Positions 50,177 to 58,996 of a stretch of 64,000 nt of DNA are shown piece by piece (within the stretch, counting starts at the first letter, position 1; every line of letters begins with the position of its first letter). Source of the DNA: Clostridia bacterium. GTDB taxonomy: Bacteria; Bacillota; Clostridia; Christensenellales; Borkfalkiaceae. The notes beneath the pieces are model-generated. The model was not told the DNA's origin. It saw only the letters and a list, made by a program, of their open reading frames with translations, and did no database searches. Position numbers and translations under genes: made by a program. Location: the NCBI GenBank assembly GCA_017621735.1, contig JAGASM010000023.1:1-64000 (forward strand), given 5' to 3'.

Positions 50177-50878
50177 TTATTCCTTACGAGGGTCGATATA
50201 TTTTACCGCACCCTGTTCTTCGCTAAATCTGCCGTAGTGCCCCATCGCCTTTTTCCAAGCCTCGTTGGGTTCGATTCCCTTCTTGATGAAATCGGTCATC
50301 TTGCCGAGGGAAACGAATTCGTATCCGATGACTTGATTGTCCTTATCGAGCGCAATGCGGGTAACGTAGCCTTCCGCCATTTCAAGATAGCGCACGCCCT
50401 TAACCGCCGTGCCGTACATGGTACCGACTTGCGAACGAAGTCCTTTGCCCAAGTCTTCCAAGCCCGCGCCAATGGTAAGTCCGTCGTCGGAGAACGCAGA
50501 CTGCGTACGTCCGTATACGATTTGAAGGAACAACTCTCTCATTGCCGTATTGATTGCGTCGCAAACAAGGTCGGTATTGAGCGCTTCCAAAATGGTCTTG
50601 TGGGGAAGAATTTCCGCCGCCATTGCCGCCGAGTGCGTCATGCCCGAGCATCCGATCGTTTCGACGAGCGCTTCTTGAATCACACCGCCCTTGACGTTGA
50701 GCGTCAACTTACACGCACCCTGTTGAGGCGCGCACCAACCGATACCGTGCGTAAACCCACTGATATCCGTAATTTGCTTTGCGCAAACCCATTTTCCTTC
50801 TTCGGGAATGGGAGCAGGATCGTGCTTGGGTCCCTTTGCAACGCAAATCATTTCTTCTACTTCACGTGAATATTGCAT
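50177..50878 (-). CDS. NifU/IscU-like scaffold protein paired with GGGtGRT
   Basis: 233 residues. The region CKLTLNVKGGVIQEALVETIGCSGMTHSAAMAAEIL aligns in pattern with the IscU core (strand, G-x-I-x-x-A, x-G-C, S-x-A helix). Candidate cluster ligands are Cys49 and Cys55 (GWCAPQQGAC) and the Cys of TIGCSGM. The canonical IscU order of cysteines is changed, so it may not be a standard scaffold. GGAGG precedes the ATG. First gene of the two-gene operon. Confidence 0.85.
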   Translation of the reverse strand: MQYSREVEEMICVAKGPKHDPAPIPEEGKWVCAKQITDISGFTHGIGWCAPQQGACKLTLNVKGGVIQEALVETIGCSGMTHSAAMAAEILPHKTILEALNTDLVCDAINTAMRELFLQIVYGRTQSAFSDDGLTIGAGLEDLGKGLRSQVGTMYGTAVKGVRYLEMAEGYVTRIALDKDNQVIGYEFVSLGKMTDFIKKGIEPNEAWKKAMGHYGRFSEEQGAVKYIDPRKE

Positions 50879-50931
50879 TATCTATCCTCCATTTATTCTT
50901 TTTCCGTTTGTGTGGAAAATCCACGTCTTTT

Positions 50932-50960
50932 ATTTTACCATATTTTTCCCGAATTGACAA
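50932..50960 (-). promoter_or_regulatory. Predicted promoter of the NifU-like/GGGtGRT operon
   Basis: TTGTCA (50955-50960), 17 bp, TAAAAT (50932-50937) on the minus strand; leader of about 45 nt containing a small GTGGATTTTCCAC hairpin. Confidence 0.65.
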
Positions 50961-50987
50961 GAATGTAACCGAAAGTTTTTGAAAAAA

Positions 50988-51278
50988 TTAAAATTCCAAA
51001 TGCGCAAAATGATCGCGCGAGGAAAAACGGTAAAAAATTGCCTTTCTGCCGATGACTGCAACGACTTCCGCCTCTAAAAGGTCGGCGACGTTTTGCGCAA
51101 TCGTGTCCGCGTCCGCCTCCGCCGTTTCCAAAACGGTTACCTTGATGAGTTCCCGCGCTTCAAGCGCTTCCGAAAGCGTTTTGATTAAATTTTCGGAAAT
51201 CCCGCCCTTGCCGATTTGCGTAACCGGCTGTAAATTTGCCGCGATCGATTTTAAGCGGCTCCTTTGTTTGCTTGTCAT
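50988..51278 (-). CDS. yhbY: YhbY-type CRM-domain RNA-binding protein
   Basis: 96 residues. Conserved N-terminus LTSKQRSRLKSIA-like TSKQRSRLKSIAANLQPVTQ, then IGKGGISENLIKTLSEALEA, the CRM GxxG loop. Associates with pre-50S particles. It follows obgE by 10 bp, another ribosome-assembly factor, with AAGGAG before the ATG. Confidence 0.93.
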   Translation of the reverse strand: MTSKQRSRLKSIAANLQPVTQIGKGGISENLIKTLSEALEARELIKVTVLETAEADADTIAQNVADLLEAEVVAVIGRKAIFYRFSSRDHFAHLEF

Positions 51279-51288
51279 AATTTACTCC

Positions 51289-52569
51289 TTACAGTACGAA
51301 ATCAAATTCTACGTCGCCGACAACGACGGTATCCCCTTCGTTACACCCCATCGAACGGAGCGCCTTGATTACCCCTCTTTGACGCAAAACGCGTTGGAAG
51401 TAGTTCATCGAATCGGGATTGTTCAATACGACGTTTCGGCAAAGCATGTCTACAAGTCCGCCGACAAGAATATATTCTCCCTCGTCCCCGCGCAAAATTT
51501 CATATTGCGTGTTGTCCTCCGCCGCAAACTCAAAGTCCTCGTCGGGAAGAATCGGTTCGATCGGAGGAAGGGTATCAAGCACCTCTACAATCGCACGGAG
51601 CATCTCTTCCGTTCCCTCTCCGTTTACCGCGGTAATAGGGAAAATTTGATACTTTTTACCGAACTTCTTTTTGAATTTTTTCAAATTTTCTTCCGCACCG
51701 TAAATATCGCACTTATTGCACGCGATAATTTGCGGAAGCGAAGCGAGTTTTTCGGAATACTCTTTGAGTTCTTCGTTGATTTTTTGAAAATCTTCTACGG
51801 GATCCCGTCCTTCTACCCCCGAAACGTCCACGACGTGGACGAGCATACGCGTCCGCTCGATATGCCGCAAAAAGTCATGTCCAAGCCCCGCGCCCTGCGC
51901 CGCCCCCTCGATGAGGCCGGGAATATCCGCCGCAATAAACGAGCGCTCGTAATAGCGCGCGACGCCGAGGTTGGGAGAAAGGGTGGTGAAGTGGTAATTT
52001 GCAATTTTCGGGCGCGCCGCGGAAATTTTTGAAAGCAGCGTGCTCTTTCCGACGTTGGGGAATCCCACAAGCCCTACGTCCGCGATAACCTTCATTTCCA
52101 AAAGAACGGTATGCGCCTTTGTTTTCGTTCCTTTTTGCGCGAAGTTGGGGGCATGTCTGCGCGCAGTGGTAAAACGGACGTTTCCTTTTCCGCCCCTGCC
52201 CCCTTGCAAAACGCAAATCTTTTCACCGTCTTCAAAGACGTCGCAAATGACCTTTCCGCTCTCGTAATCGCGCACGACCGTTCCGCAAGGAACTTTAATG
52301 ACGACGTCCTTCCCGCGTTTTCCAAAACATTGATTCGAACCGCCGCGTTCCCCGTTTTCCGCCTCGTATTTGGTGGTAAAGCGGAAGGGAAGCAAATCGT
52401 TCATGTCTTTATCGCCGAGGAAATAGACGTTTCCGCCGTCGCCGCCGTCGCCGCCGTCCGGTCCGCATGCGGGCTTTCCTTTATACGCTTTGAAGGAATT
52501 CATTCCGTCGCCGCCGTCCCCCGCCTTGATTGTAATTCTCACTTTGTCGGTAAATACTTTCGTGTCCAT
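51289..52569 (-). CDS. obgE: Obg GTPase
   Basis: 426 residues. Glycine-rich Obg fold (about 1-158; KAGDGGDGMNSFKAYKGKPA, CGPDGGDGGDGGNVYF), GTPase domain with GFPNVGKSTLL (G1), DIPGLIEGAAQGAGLGHDFL (G3), NKCD (G4), and a C-terminal OCT domain (from about 345). Acts in late 50S assembly and stress signalling. The ATG sits 7 nt after a TATACT box and lacks a Shine-Dalgarno site, so the mRNA is predicted to be leaderless. Confidence 0.96.
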   Translation of the reverse strand: MDTKVFTDKVRITIKAGDGGDGMNSFKAYKGKPACGPDGGDGGDGGNVYFLGDKDMNDLLPFRFTTKYEAENGERGGSNQCFGKRGKDVVIKVPCGTVVRDYESGKVICDVFEDGEKICVLQGGRGGKGNVRFTTARRHAPNFAQKGTKTKAHTVLLEMKVIADVGLVGFPNVGKSTLLSKISAARPKIANYHFTTLSPNLGVARYYERSFIAADIPGLIEGAAQGAGLGHDFLRHIERTRMLVHVVDVSGVEGRDPVEDFQKINEELKEYSEKLASLPQIIACNKCDIYGAEENLKKFKKKFGKKYQIFPITAVNGEGTEEMLRAIVEVLDTLPPIEPILPDEDFEFAAEDNTQYEILRGDEGEYILVGGLVDMLCRNVVLNNPDSMNYFQRVLRQRGVIKALRSMGCNEGDTVVVGDVEFDFVL

Positions 52570-52575
52570 GGTTTA

Positions 52576-52604
52576 AGTATATCAAATGGAAGAAAAAAAC
52601 GCAA
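52576..52604 (-). promoter_or_regulatory. Predicted leaderless promoter of obgE-yhbY
   Basis: TTGCGT (52599-52604), 17 bp, TATACT (52576-52581) on the minus strand; six nt then the ATG at 52569. Confidence 0.7.
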
Positions 52605-52702
52605 TCGCTTTTGTTCGCTCTCTCCCTCCTTGCAGAAATATTTTTTGAAAAGGCGGTTAAAAGGGGGTAAAGAGTGGTACAATAAAATTGAGGTGAAAGA
52701 AT

Positions 52703-53413
52703 ATGTATTATTTCTCTTTGCTCTTTCTACTTCCCCTGCTTGCGTTTTCCGCATGGGCGAGTTCGAGAGTAAATTCAACCTACTCCACCTACGATAAGAT
52801 CCAAACGCGTTCTTGTATGACGGGATACGACGCCGCCGTGCGCCTGATGCGCAACCGCGGGGTAACGGATATCCGCGTAGAACGGGTAAACGGCAAACTG
52901 ACCGACCACTATCATCCGACGAAGCGCCTTGTCAACCTTTCTATGAGTACGTACGGGAGCAGTTCCGTGGCGGCGGTCGCAGTCGCCGCACACGAGGTGG
53001 GGCACGTCATGCAAAAAAAATCGGGGTATCTCCCCTATAAAGTGCGGAACGTGCTCGTTCCTTTGACGAACATCGGCTCTCGCCTCGCACTCCCCCTCGT
53101 CCTTGTCGGTATTTTGCTCGATCTCGTCTTTTTGACGGGCGGACGGGTTGGCGAATGGTGCGTATATGCGGGAATCGCTTTGTACGGGCTTTCTACCCTT
53201 TTTATGCTCGTTACCTTGCCCGTTGAGTTTAACGCGAGCAAACGCGCCCGCAAGATGCTATTAGAAGACGGAATTTTAACGCAAGAAGAAGTTCCCGCGG
53301 CAAAGAAAGTGCTTTCCGCCGCCGCAATGACGTACGTTGCTTCCCTTTGCATTTCCCTCTTCTACTTTTTGCGGTTTGCGCTCATCTTCCTTTCCTTTGT
53401 TAGAAAAGACTAA
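52703..53413 (+). CDS. YugP-type zinc-dependent membrane protease
   Basis: 236 residues, PF04298-like. One N-terminal membrane helix, then DHYHPTKRLVNLSMSTYGSS, the zinc motif HEVGH in VAVAAHEVGHVMQKKSGYLP (about 97-101), and two to three more helices ending LCISLFYFLRFALIFLSFV. LPVEFNASKRARKMLLEDG is a family signature. Substrate unknown. GAGGTG lies 9 nt before the ATG, and the gene is divergent from obgE. Confidence 0.9.
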   Translation: MYYFSLLFLLPLLAFSAWASSRVNSTYSTYDKIQTRSCMTGYDAAVRLMRNRGVTDIRVERVNGKLTDHYHPTKRLVNLSMSTYGSSSVAAVAVAAHEVGHVMQKKSGYLPYKVRNVLVPLTNIGSRLALPLVLVGILLDLVFLTGGRVGEWCVYAGIALYGLSTLFMLVTLPVEFNASKRARKMLLEDGILTQEEVPAAKKVLSAAAMTYVASLCISLFYFLRFALIFLSFVRKD

Positions 53414-53436
53414 TCTTCATACCTCCTTTATACTTG

Positions 53437-53500
53437 GAGCGCCCCGCCGATTTTCGGCGGGGCGCTCTTCAAATGATCCCCGAACCGTCGGGGCTTTTTT
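53437..53500 (+). terminator. Double hairpin after yugP-like gene
   Basis: First stem 53437-53467 (14 bp, GAGCGCCCCGCCGA with its complement), then a shorter stem 53478-53493 (CCCCGA/TCGGGG) followed by CTTTTTT. It separates two converging genes and could stop either. Confidence 0.85.
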
Positions 53501-53504
53501 GTTT

Positions 53505-54710
53505 TTATAATCTCTTTGCGATCGCACGAAGGAACTGTTCAGAATCGAGTTTCTTCGGCGTAACTCCTTCCATGTGGAACAACGGAATCAAATCGCCCGT
53601 CATTTCCCCTTCCTCAATGGTCGCAACCGTCGCCCGTTCCAAGCGATCGGCAAAAGCAACCAGCTCGCCGTTTCCGTCTAATTCTCCGCGTTTTTTGAGC
53701 GCTCCCGTCCATGCAAAAATGGTTGCAACCGAGTTGGTAGACGTCGTTTCCCCGTCGCGATACTTATAGTAATGACGGGTAACGGTGCCGTGCGCCGCCT
53801 CGTATTCGTACTTGCCGTCGGGGGAAACGAGCACCGAACTCATCATGCCGAGCGAACCGTACGCCGTTGCGACCATATCGCTCATGACGTCGCCGTCGTA
53901 ATTTTTACATGCCCAAAGCACTCCGCCGCGACTGCGTACAATGCGCGCGACCGCATCGTCGATGAGCGTATATAAGTATTCTAACCCCTTTTCTTCAAAC
54001 GCCGCGCGGTATTCTTCGTATACTTCTTGGAAAATATCCTTAAACCGCCGATCGTACGTCTTGGAAATGGTATCTTTCGTGGCAAAATACATCGGAACGC
54101 CTTGTTCCAACGCATAGCGGAAACAAGCATGCGCAAACGAACGAATACTCTCGTCGCAGTTGTGAACGCCTTGCACGACGCCGCCGCTTCCGTTAAAGTC
54201 GTGTACGAGTTGACGGCGCACTTCGCGGCCTTCCTTATCCGTTACGACAAGATACGCCTTCTCGCCCGAATCGAGTTTTTCTTCTACGTTATTGTACACG
54301 TCCCCGTACGCGTGGCGGGCAAGGACGATGGGTTTTTCCCACGTGGGAACGTAAGAACGGATTCCCTTGCAAAGAATGGGCGCGCGGAATACCGTGCCGT
54401 CCAAAATGCGGCGGATCGTCCCGTTGGGGCTCTTCCACATTTGATGAAGGTTGTACTCCGTCATGCGCTGTGCATTCGGGGTAATCGTCGCACACTTGAC
54501 GGCAACGCCGTAACGCTTTGTCGCAATCGCGCTTTCTACGGTAACGGTATCCCCCGTCGCGTCGCGGTTGGGAAGCCCCAAATCGTAATATTCCGTCTTT
54601 AAGTCAACGTAAGGAAGGATCAAGATCTCTTTGATCCACTTCCAAAGAATCCGAGTCATTTCGTCGCCGTCCATCTCTACGATGGGCGTCGTCATTTGAA
54701 TTTTCGCCAT
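53505..54710 (-). CDS. icd: NADP-dependent isocitrate dehydrogenase (eukaryotic-type, type II)
   Basis: 401 residues, the length of the homodimeric eukaryotic-like class. Substrate region [20 protein letters not shown], metal-binding [20 protein letters not shown] with YDGDVMSD, and coenzyme region [20 protein letters not shown]. Makes 2-oxoglutarate and NADPH for glutamate synthesis. No other citric-acid-cycle gene lies nearby, consistent with a partial cycle. GGGAGG precedes the ATG. Confidence 0.95.
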   Translation of the reverse strand: MAKIQMTTPIVEMDGDEMTRILWKWIKEILILPYVDLKTEYYDLGLPNRDATGDTVTVESAIATKRYGVAVKCATITPNAQRMTEYNLHQMWKSPNGTIRRILDGTVFRAPILCKGIRSYVPTWEKPIVLARHAYGDVYNNVEEKLDSGEKAYLVVTDKEGREVRRQLVHDFNGSGGVVQGVHNCDESIRSFAHACFRYALEQGVPMYFATKDTISKTYDRRFKDIFQEVYEEYRAAFEEKGLEYLYTLIDDAVARIVRSRGGVLWACKNYDGDVMSDMVATAYGSLGMMSSVLVSPDGKYEYEAAHGTVTRHYYKYRDGETTSTNSVATIFAWTGALKKRGELDGNGELVAFADRLERATVATIEEGEMTGDLIPLFHMEGVTPKKLDSEQFLRAIAKRL

Positions 54711-54718
54711 GAGAATGC

Positions 54719-55122
54719 CTCCCGTTTGTCTTTCGGTTAAATTATATCATTTTTTGCGTAAGAAGGCAAACGGTTGCGCCCGCCGAAAGAAAATTAAGGG
54801 GATTTTTATTCGTTCTCATCGGCGAATTGACCTTTTTATTGCCCACGCAACGGCGCCCGTCTTCAACGTACGGCTTTTGCGTTGATAGGGCTTTAGGCGT
54901 TTTCAATGGTAAATTGACTTCACACCTTTTGCCGAACGTGCACAATCCCCCTCTTCAACGCCCCGTTCTTGCATTACGAAAGTCTTTCTCGTTCTCGTCG
55001 GCGCACTTGCATCTCCTTTTCCGAACGAACAACTATATCTTACTCGTTCTAAATAGCGGATTACTCCCCCCGCCGTTTTACCAAACTGCACGGCGCCCGA
55101 TTTACCATCTTTTACTTTTTCC
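54719..55122. other. Intergenic stretch with icd promoter and degenerate repeats
   Basis: Contains the icd promoter (see separate entry). From about 54811 to 55060 the sequence looks like two to three very degenerate units of roughly 90 bp: CGTTCTCATCGGCG at 54811 and CGTTCTCGTCGGCG at 54990, and TCTTCAACG at about 54860 and 54952. No gene or RNA recognised. Confidence 0.45.
54741..54769 (-). promoter_or_regulatory. Predicted promoter of icd
   Basis: TTGCCT (54764-54769), 17 bp, TATAAT (54741-54746) on the minus strand. Confidence 0.7.
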
Positions 55123-56220
55123 TTAAACGTGCAGTTTTCCTTTTGCACCGAATGCCGTGCGCCGCAAAATCCCCGTGTAAATTACTTTCTTTTCCGCCCT
55201 TTTCGTCGCCATGCAATCGTCGACGAGCAGTTTCAAAAAGTCGCGGGCAGACGACACCGTTTTACCAAACAAATAGTACGCAAACGAGCCGGGCACGGTA
55301 TTCATCTCGTTAAAATAAACCTCTCCATCCGCATATAAAAAATCTGCGCGCACCACCCCTCGGCAGTCGAATTCCTCGTACATGCGTGCTGTATACGCCT
55401 GAATTTTCTCGCTAACCTCCTGCGGAAGTTGGGCGGGAAAACGGGAAGATTTCTCCCCTTCGTACTTCTCCGAAAACGTGAGGACGTGCGACGAAGAAAA
55501 CACCTCTTCGCAAAGAGAACAAATCGTCTTTCCGTTGCACGAATACGCCGCGCAGTTCACGTCCCTCTTCCCTTTGAGATAAAATTCCACCACGGCGGAA
55601 TGATCGAGGCGGAAAGCAAGAGAAAGCGCCTCCGACAGTTCCTCTTCGCAAAAGGCGACGGATACGCCGATGCTCGATCCGAGCCGAGCGGGTTTTACAA
55701 CAAGCGGATAGCCGAGATCCTTTGCCTTCAAAAAGACGGCGCAGGCGTCTTTTTCCCACTCTTCTTCCCTCACGCGGAACGCGGGGAGCACGGGAATTTC
55801 AAGCCCTTTTGCCACAACGCGCGCATACGATTTATCCATGAAAACCGCCGAAACGGGCATAGGCGGAGAGGCAAGCGGAATCCCGTTCCACGCAAGAAGT
55901 GCAGAAAGCGTTCCGTCCTCCCCTTCCCCGCCGTGGCAAGCGTTGAGAGCGCAGTCGATCGACGCAACCGTTTTTCTTTTCTTTCCCGCAGTAACGAGGA
56001 GTCCCCTTTCCACGCGCACGCGAACGAGTCCCCTTTTTTCCACAATTTCATCCACTTCTCGAAGGGATTGTTTATAGTACAATTCCCCTTCGACGTCTAT
56101 CAAAACGGGATGAACGCAATACCCCGCGCTCCGCAAAAGATTGACTGCAAACAACCCCGTAATGACGGAAATCTCGTGCTCGCTTGATTTTCCGCCGAAA
56201 AAAACCGCTACGTTCGTCAT
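55123..56220 (-). CDS. ddl: D-alanine--D-alanine ligase
   Basis: 365 residues from the ATG at 56220 (GGAGG 9 nt upstream). N-terminal VAVFFGGKSSEHEISVITG, ATP-grasp loop PLVVKPARLGSSIGVSVAF and the C-terminal RADFLYADGEVYFNEMNTVP with the two magnesium ligands and NExNTxPG. Joins two D-Ala for peptidoglycan. It follows the membrane-anchored MurF-like gene, which uses its product; the two form the end of the tsaE operon. Confidence 0.94.
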   Translation of the reverse strand: MTNVAVFFGGKSSEHEISVITGLFAVNLLRSAGYCVHPVLIDVEGELYYKQSLREVDEIVEKRGLVRVRVERGLLVTAGKKRKTVASIDCALNACHGGEGEDGTLSALLAWNGIPLASPPMPVSAVFMDKSYARVVAKGLEIPVLPAFRVREEEWEKDACAVFLKAKDLGYPLVVKPARLGSSIGVSVAFCEEELSEALSLAFRLDHSAVVEFYLKGKRDVNCAAYSCNGKTICSLCEEVFSSSHVLTFSEKYEGEKSSRFPAQLPQEVSEKIQAYTARMYEEFDCRGVVRADFLYADGEVYFNEMNTVPGSFAYYLFGKTVSSARDFLKLLVDDCMATKRAEKKVIYTGILRRTAFGAKGKLHV

Positions 56221-56277
56221 AAAAAAACACCTCCGCAAAATTTTCTTTGCTTCGGTGTTTCGTTTGTATTCGATTTT

Positions 56278-57870
56278 TTAATATCGGTCGGGAAGGTCGT
56301 TCAAAAATAAAACGCAGTCCCCCGCTTGAAATTGCTCTCTCATCTTTGCGACCGCCGATTGCAAGGTGGGCACAATTACAATCTTCTCCGCGTCGCCGCC
56401 GCCGTCCAAGTAACCGTGCTTGATCGGCTGCGCGAGCGTTTCCCCCACCAAAAGTACGAGGTCAAGACCGACAAGGCTCTTTCCGAGTTTATAGTTTTCC
56501 TCTTCTTCCAAAATACCCAGTTCGACAATCCCGGGCGTAACGACGCATTTTTTTCCTTCAAAGAGGCGCAACACTTGAAGGGCGTTTTGCACGCCTGCGA
56601 CGTTCGCATTGTACGAATCGTCGAGGATTACGAGCCCGTTCCCGTCCATTCTTTGCAAGCGGTGCGGAATTTGCCGCACTCCCTCAACCGCAGACGCGAT
56701 CTCTTCTTTCGTCATGCCGAGTTGATGGCAAAGCATGGCGGCAAGCGCGATATCTTCCGCCGCATGCGCCCCCAAAAGCGAAGTGGAAACGGAAATTTCT
56801 CCATCGGGGAGCATTAAGCAAAATTGTGTTCCTTCGGCAGAGAGTTTTACGTCTTTCACGCCGAAGTCTACCCCTTCGACAAGGGCATTCGGGGCGTTCA
56901 TGCCCCCGTCGAACGCCGTTTTTCCGAGAATCGGAGCAGAAACGCTCCGCGCAAGAACCCCCTTTTCTTCCACAATCGCATCGACGCTTAAAAAGGTCTT
57001 TAAGTGTTGCGGATAAACGGAAGTTACCACTGCATAATCGGGGTTCACGAGCGCGCAAAGTTCAACAACGTCCCCCCGTTTCCTCGCACCCATTTCGGCA
57101 AGAAAAATATCACAGTCAAGTCCCTTTTCATTGACCGTGCGGGCAATCCCCAGCGGTGTATTAAAGGACGCGGGCGTTGCGATGACGCGGAATTTTTGCG
57201 AAAGCAACTGTTCTGATATCCATTTGACGGACGTCTTTCCGCAACTGCCCGTGATTCCTACTTTTTTGCAAGAACTTTCTTTAAGCGCCCGCTCTGCACG
57301 GCGGAAAAAACGACGGTTGCGGGGAAGTTCCACCCCTTTCATCACAAAGTTGGATACCGCCAAAAGAAAAGGAGAGATGAGCGGAAGGATGCACATCGGA
57401 ACAAACCGAATTTGATACAGCCAACTTTTATCGACCGCAAACGCAATGGCGGCAAGTGCGAAACAAAGCCCACAAGAAAAAATGCAAAGAAGCAAATAAT
57501 GACATACACACAGCCGAACTGCGCGTCCCGTCGCGCGAAATTTCACCTTTAACGCATACTTTCGTTCCGCAAACAAGAAGAGCAAAAACATTCCGACATA
57601 AGGCAGCGCGGAAATCAAATTCGCCGAACGATACCCCAAAAAAGAAAAGCAAAGCGAAAAGAGTGCCGTTAAAAGAAACAGGGAAAGCGCAAGCAAGGAA
57701 TACCGTTTAGGGAGCATATTATCCTTGCGGAGATACCATCTTACATATTCTTTCCCGCTATATCCTTCTTGCTGTAAGACGGATAACGCTCGAACGGAAG
57801 AAAACAGGCATAAAAATCCCGTCAAGAGGCTTCCGAATATAATTCCGATGATTAAAGTAAATTCCGTCAT
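56278..57870 (-). CDS. Membrane-anchored Mur ligase (MurF-like)
   Basis: 530 residues. The first about 180 residues hold five or six predicted membrane helices in place of MurF's soluble N-terminal domain. A Mur-ligase ATPase follows: P-loop GITGSCGKTS (205-214), IFLAEMGARKRGDVVELCAL, HLKTFLSVD, then LLGAHAAEDIALAAMLCHQLG and the C-terminal domain with RLQRMDGNGLVILDDSYNAN, the DDSYNANP-type MurF signature. It would add D-Ala-D-Ala to the UDP-MurNAc-tripeptide, and ddl lies next to it. The membrane fusion and lack of the UDP-binding domain are unusual, so the acceptor could be lipid-linked. Confidence 0.85.
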   Translation of the reverse strand: MTEFTLIIGIIFGSLLTGFLCLFSSVRALSVLQQEGYSGKEYVRWYLRKDNMLPKRYSLLALSLFLLTALFSLCFSFLGYRSANLISALPYVGMFLLFLFAERKYALKVKFRATGRAVRLCVCHYLLLCIFSCGLCFALAAIAFAVDKSWLYQIRFVPMCILPLISPFLLAVSNFVMKGVELPRNRRFFRRAERALKESSCKKVGITGSCGKTSVKWISEQLLSQKFRVIATPASFNTPLGIARTVNEKGLDCDIFLAEMGARKRGDVVELCALVNPDYAVVTSVYPQHLKTFLSVDAIVEEKGVLARSVSAPILGKTAFDGGMNAPNALVEGVDFGVKDVKLSAEGTQFCLMLPDGEISVSTSLLGAHAAEDIALAAMLCHQLGMTKEEIASAVEGVRQIPHRLQRMDGNGLVILDDSYNANVAGVQNALQVLRLFEGKKCVVTPGIVELGILEEEENYKLGKSLVGLDLVLLVGETLAQPIKHGYLDGGGDAEKIVIVPTLQSAVAKMREQFQAGDCVLFLNDLPDRY

Positions 57871-58562
57871 GAAAAAAACTCCTCTACCGCAAGATGAAAG
57901 GCAAGCGGATCGTCCAAATGCGCAAAATGCCCGCAGTCTTTTAGCACGCGAAGTTCGCTCCCCTTAATACGGGAAAGGTATTCCCGAATACAAACAAGGG
58001 GCGTTTCTTCGTCCTTTTCCCCATTGATAAACAGAACGGGACGGGAAACGCTTTCCGCCGCGACGCGCAAATCTTCGTTGACAATTTTTTTATAACTTTC
58101 CCGCATCACGGGAGAAAGGGTACGGTATTCTTCGCTCCCAAACCTTTTTTCCGCAAAGGAGGGCGCGATTTTTCGGCAAATACGGTATGCTCTTACCTTT
58201 GCCCGATAGGCAAGCGTACGTTTTTTGACAATCCCCGCGCACCCGCAAAGCACCGCCTTGTCAAATAAATTTTCCCGCGATAAACACTTTATCGCAACCC
58301 GTCCGCCAAACGAATGCGCGATGACGTGCGGGAAGAAAATCCCGAGCGATTGCATCGTTTCTTTCGTCCAACGGCAATAGTCGTCAAGCGAATAGGGGGA
58401 AGAAAGCGGCGCGTTTTCGCCAAATCCGGGAAAATCGACCGCGGTAACACGGTAAAATTTTGAAAAGTAAGCAATTTGCGGATAAAAACTTTCCTTTGAG
58501 GAAAGATATCCGTGCAAAAGGAGAAGATCTTTCCCCTCCCCTTTTTGAACGACTCCCTTCAA
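57867..58562 (-). CDS. Alpha/beta hydrolase
   Basis: 231 residues. Oxyanion region LLLHGYLSSKESFYPQ, nucleophile elbow IAHSFGGRVA (Ser near 83), acid in FINGEKDEETP and His in CGHFAHLDDP, so the triad is complete. Substrate unknown. It overlaps the RimI gene by 4 nt and the MurF-like gene by 4 nt, so it is translationally coupled within the operon, suggesting an envelope-related or proofreading role without proof. Confidence 0.88.
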   Translation of the reverse strand: MKGVVQKGEGKDLLLLHGYLSSKESFYPQIAYFSKFYRVTAVDFPGFGENAPLSSPYSLDDYCRWTKETMQSLGIFFPHVIAHSFGGRVAIKCLSRENLFDKAVLCGCAGIVKKRTLAYRAKVRAYRICRKIAPSFAEKRFGSEEYRTLSPVMRESYKKIVNEDLRVAAESVSRPVLFINGEKDEETPLVCIREYLSRIKGSELRVLKDCGHFAHLDDPLAFHLAVEEFFS

Positions 58563-58996
58563 TCGATCACCTTTTTCATAACCAAAGCGTCTTCGCCGTC
58601 TTTATAATATTTTCGGCGAACGGAAAGAAAGCAAAAACCGTGCTTTTGATAGAGCATTTGTGCAGGCACGTTGGACGCGCGCACTTCCAAAAAGAGCGTT
58701 TTTACCCCTCGAGAGGCAGCCTCTTCCGTCAAAAGCGTTAAAATACGGTCCCCTCGCCCCGCGCGGCGATAATTTTCCGCCGTAGCAATGAGGGGAATTT
58801 CCCCTTCGTCAAACAAAAAACTCAACCCGCCGTACGCAGTGATTTCCCCGTCCTCTTCCAAAAGAACGCCGTAAAAACGATCGGACAAAAAGGAATCGGC
58901 GAGCATTTGCAAATTCCACGCGTCGGTGGGAAAACACACCTCTTCGAGCGCGGCAATTTTTTTGAGATCTTCAAATTTCCATGCCCGCGCGATCAT
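58559..58996 (-). CDS. rimI: RimI-like GNAT N-acetyltransferase
   Basis: 145 residues. Acetyl-CoA motif A is ATAENYRRAGRGDRILTLL and motif B LFLEVRASNVPAQMLYQKHGF, as in RimI (N-alpha-acetylation of S18 and others). It overlaps tsaB by 4 nt, and tsaB-rimI adjacency is a common arrangement that supports the call. Confidence 0.92.
   Translation of the reverse strand: MIARAWKFEDLKKIAALEEVCFPTDAWNLQMLADSFLSDRFYGVLLEEDGEITAYGGLSFLFDEGEIPLIATAENYRRAGRGDRILTLLTEEAASRGVKTLFLEVRASNVPAQMLYQKHGFCFLSVRRKYYKDGEDALVMKKVID

Noticed and set aside
49127..50869. 580-codon plus-strand open frame opposite the GGGtGRT and NifU-like genes
   Set aside because: Shadow of two conserved minus-strand genes; no recognisable protein features.
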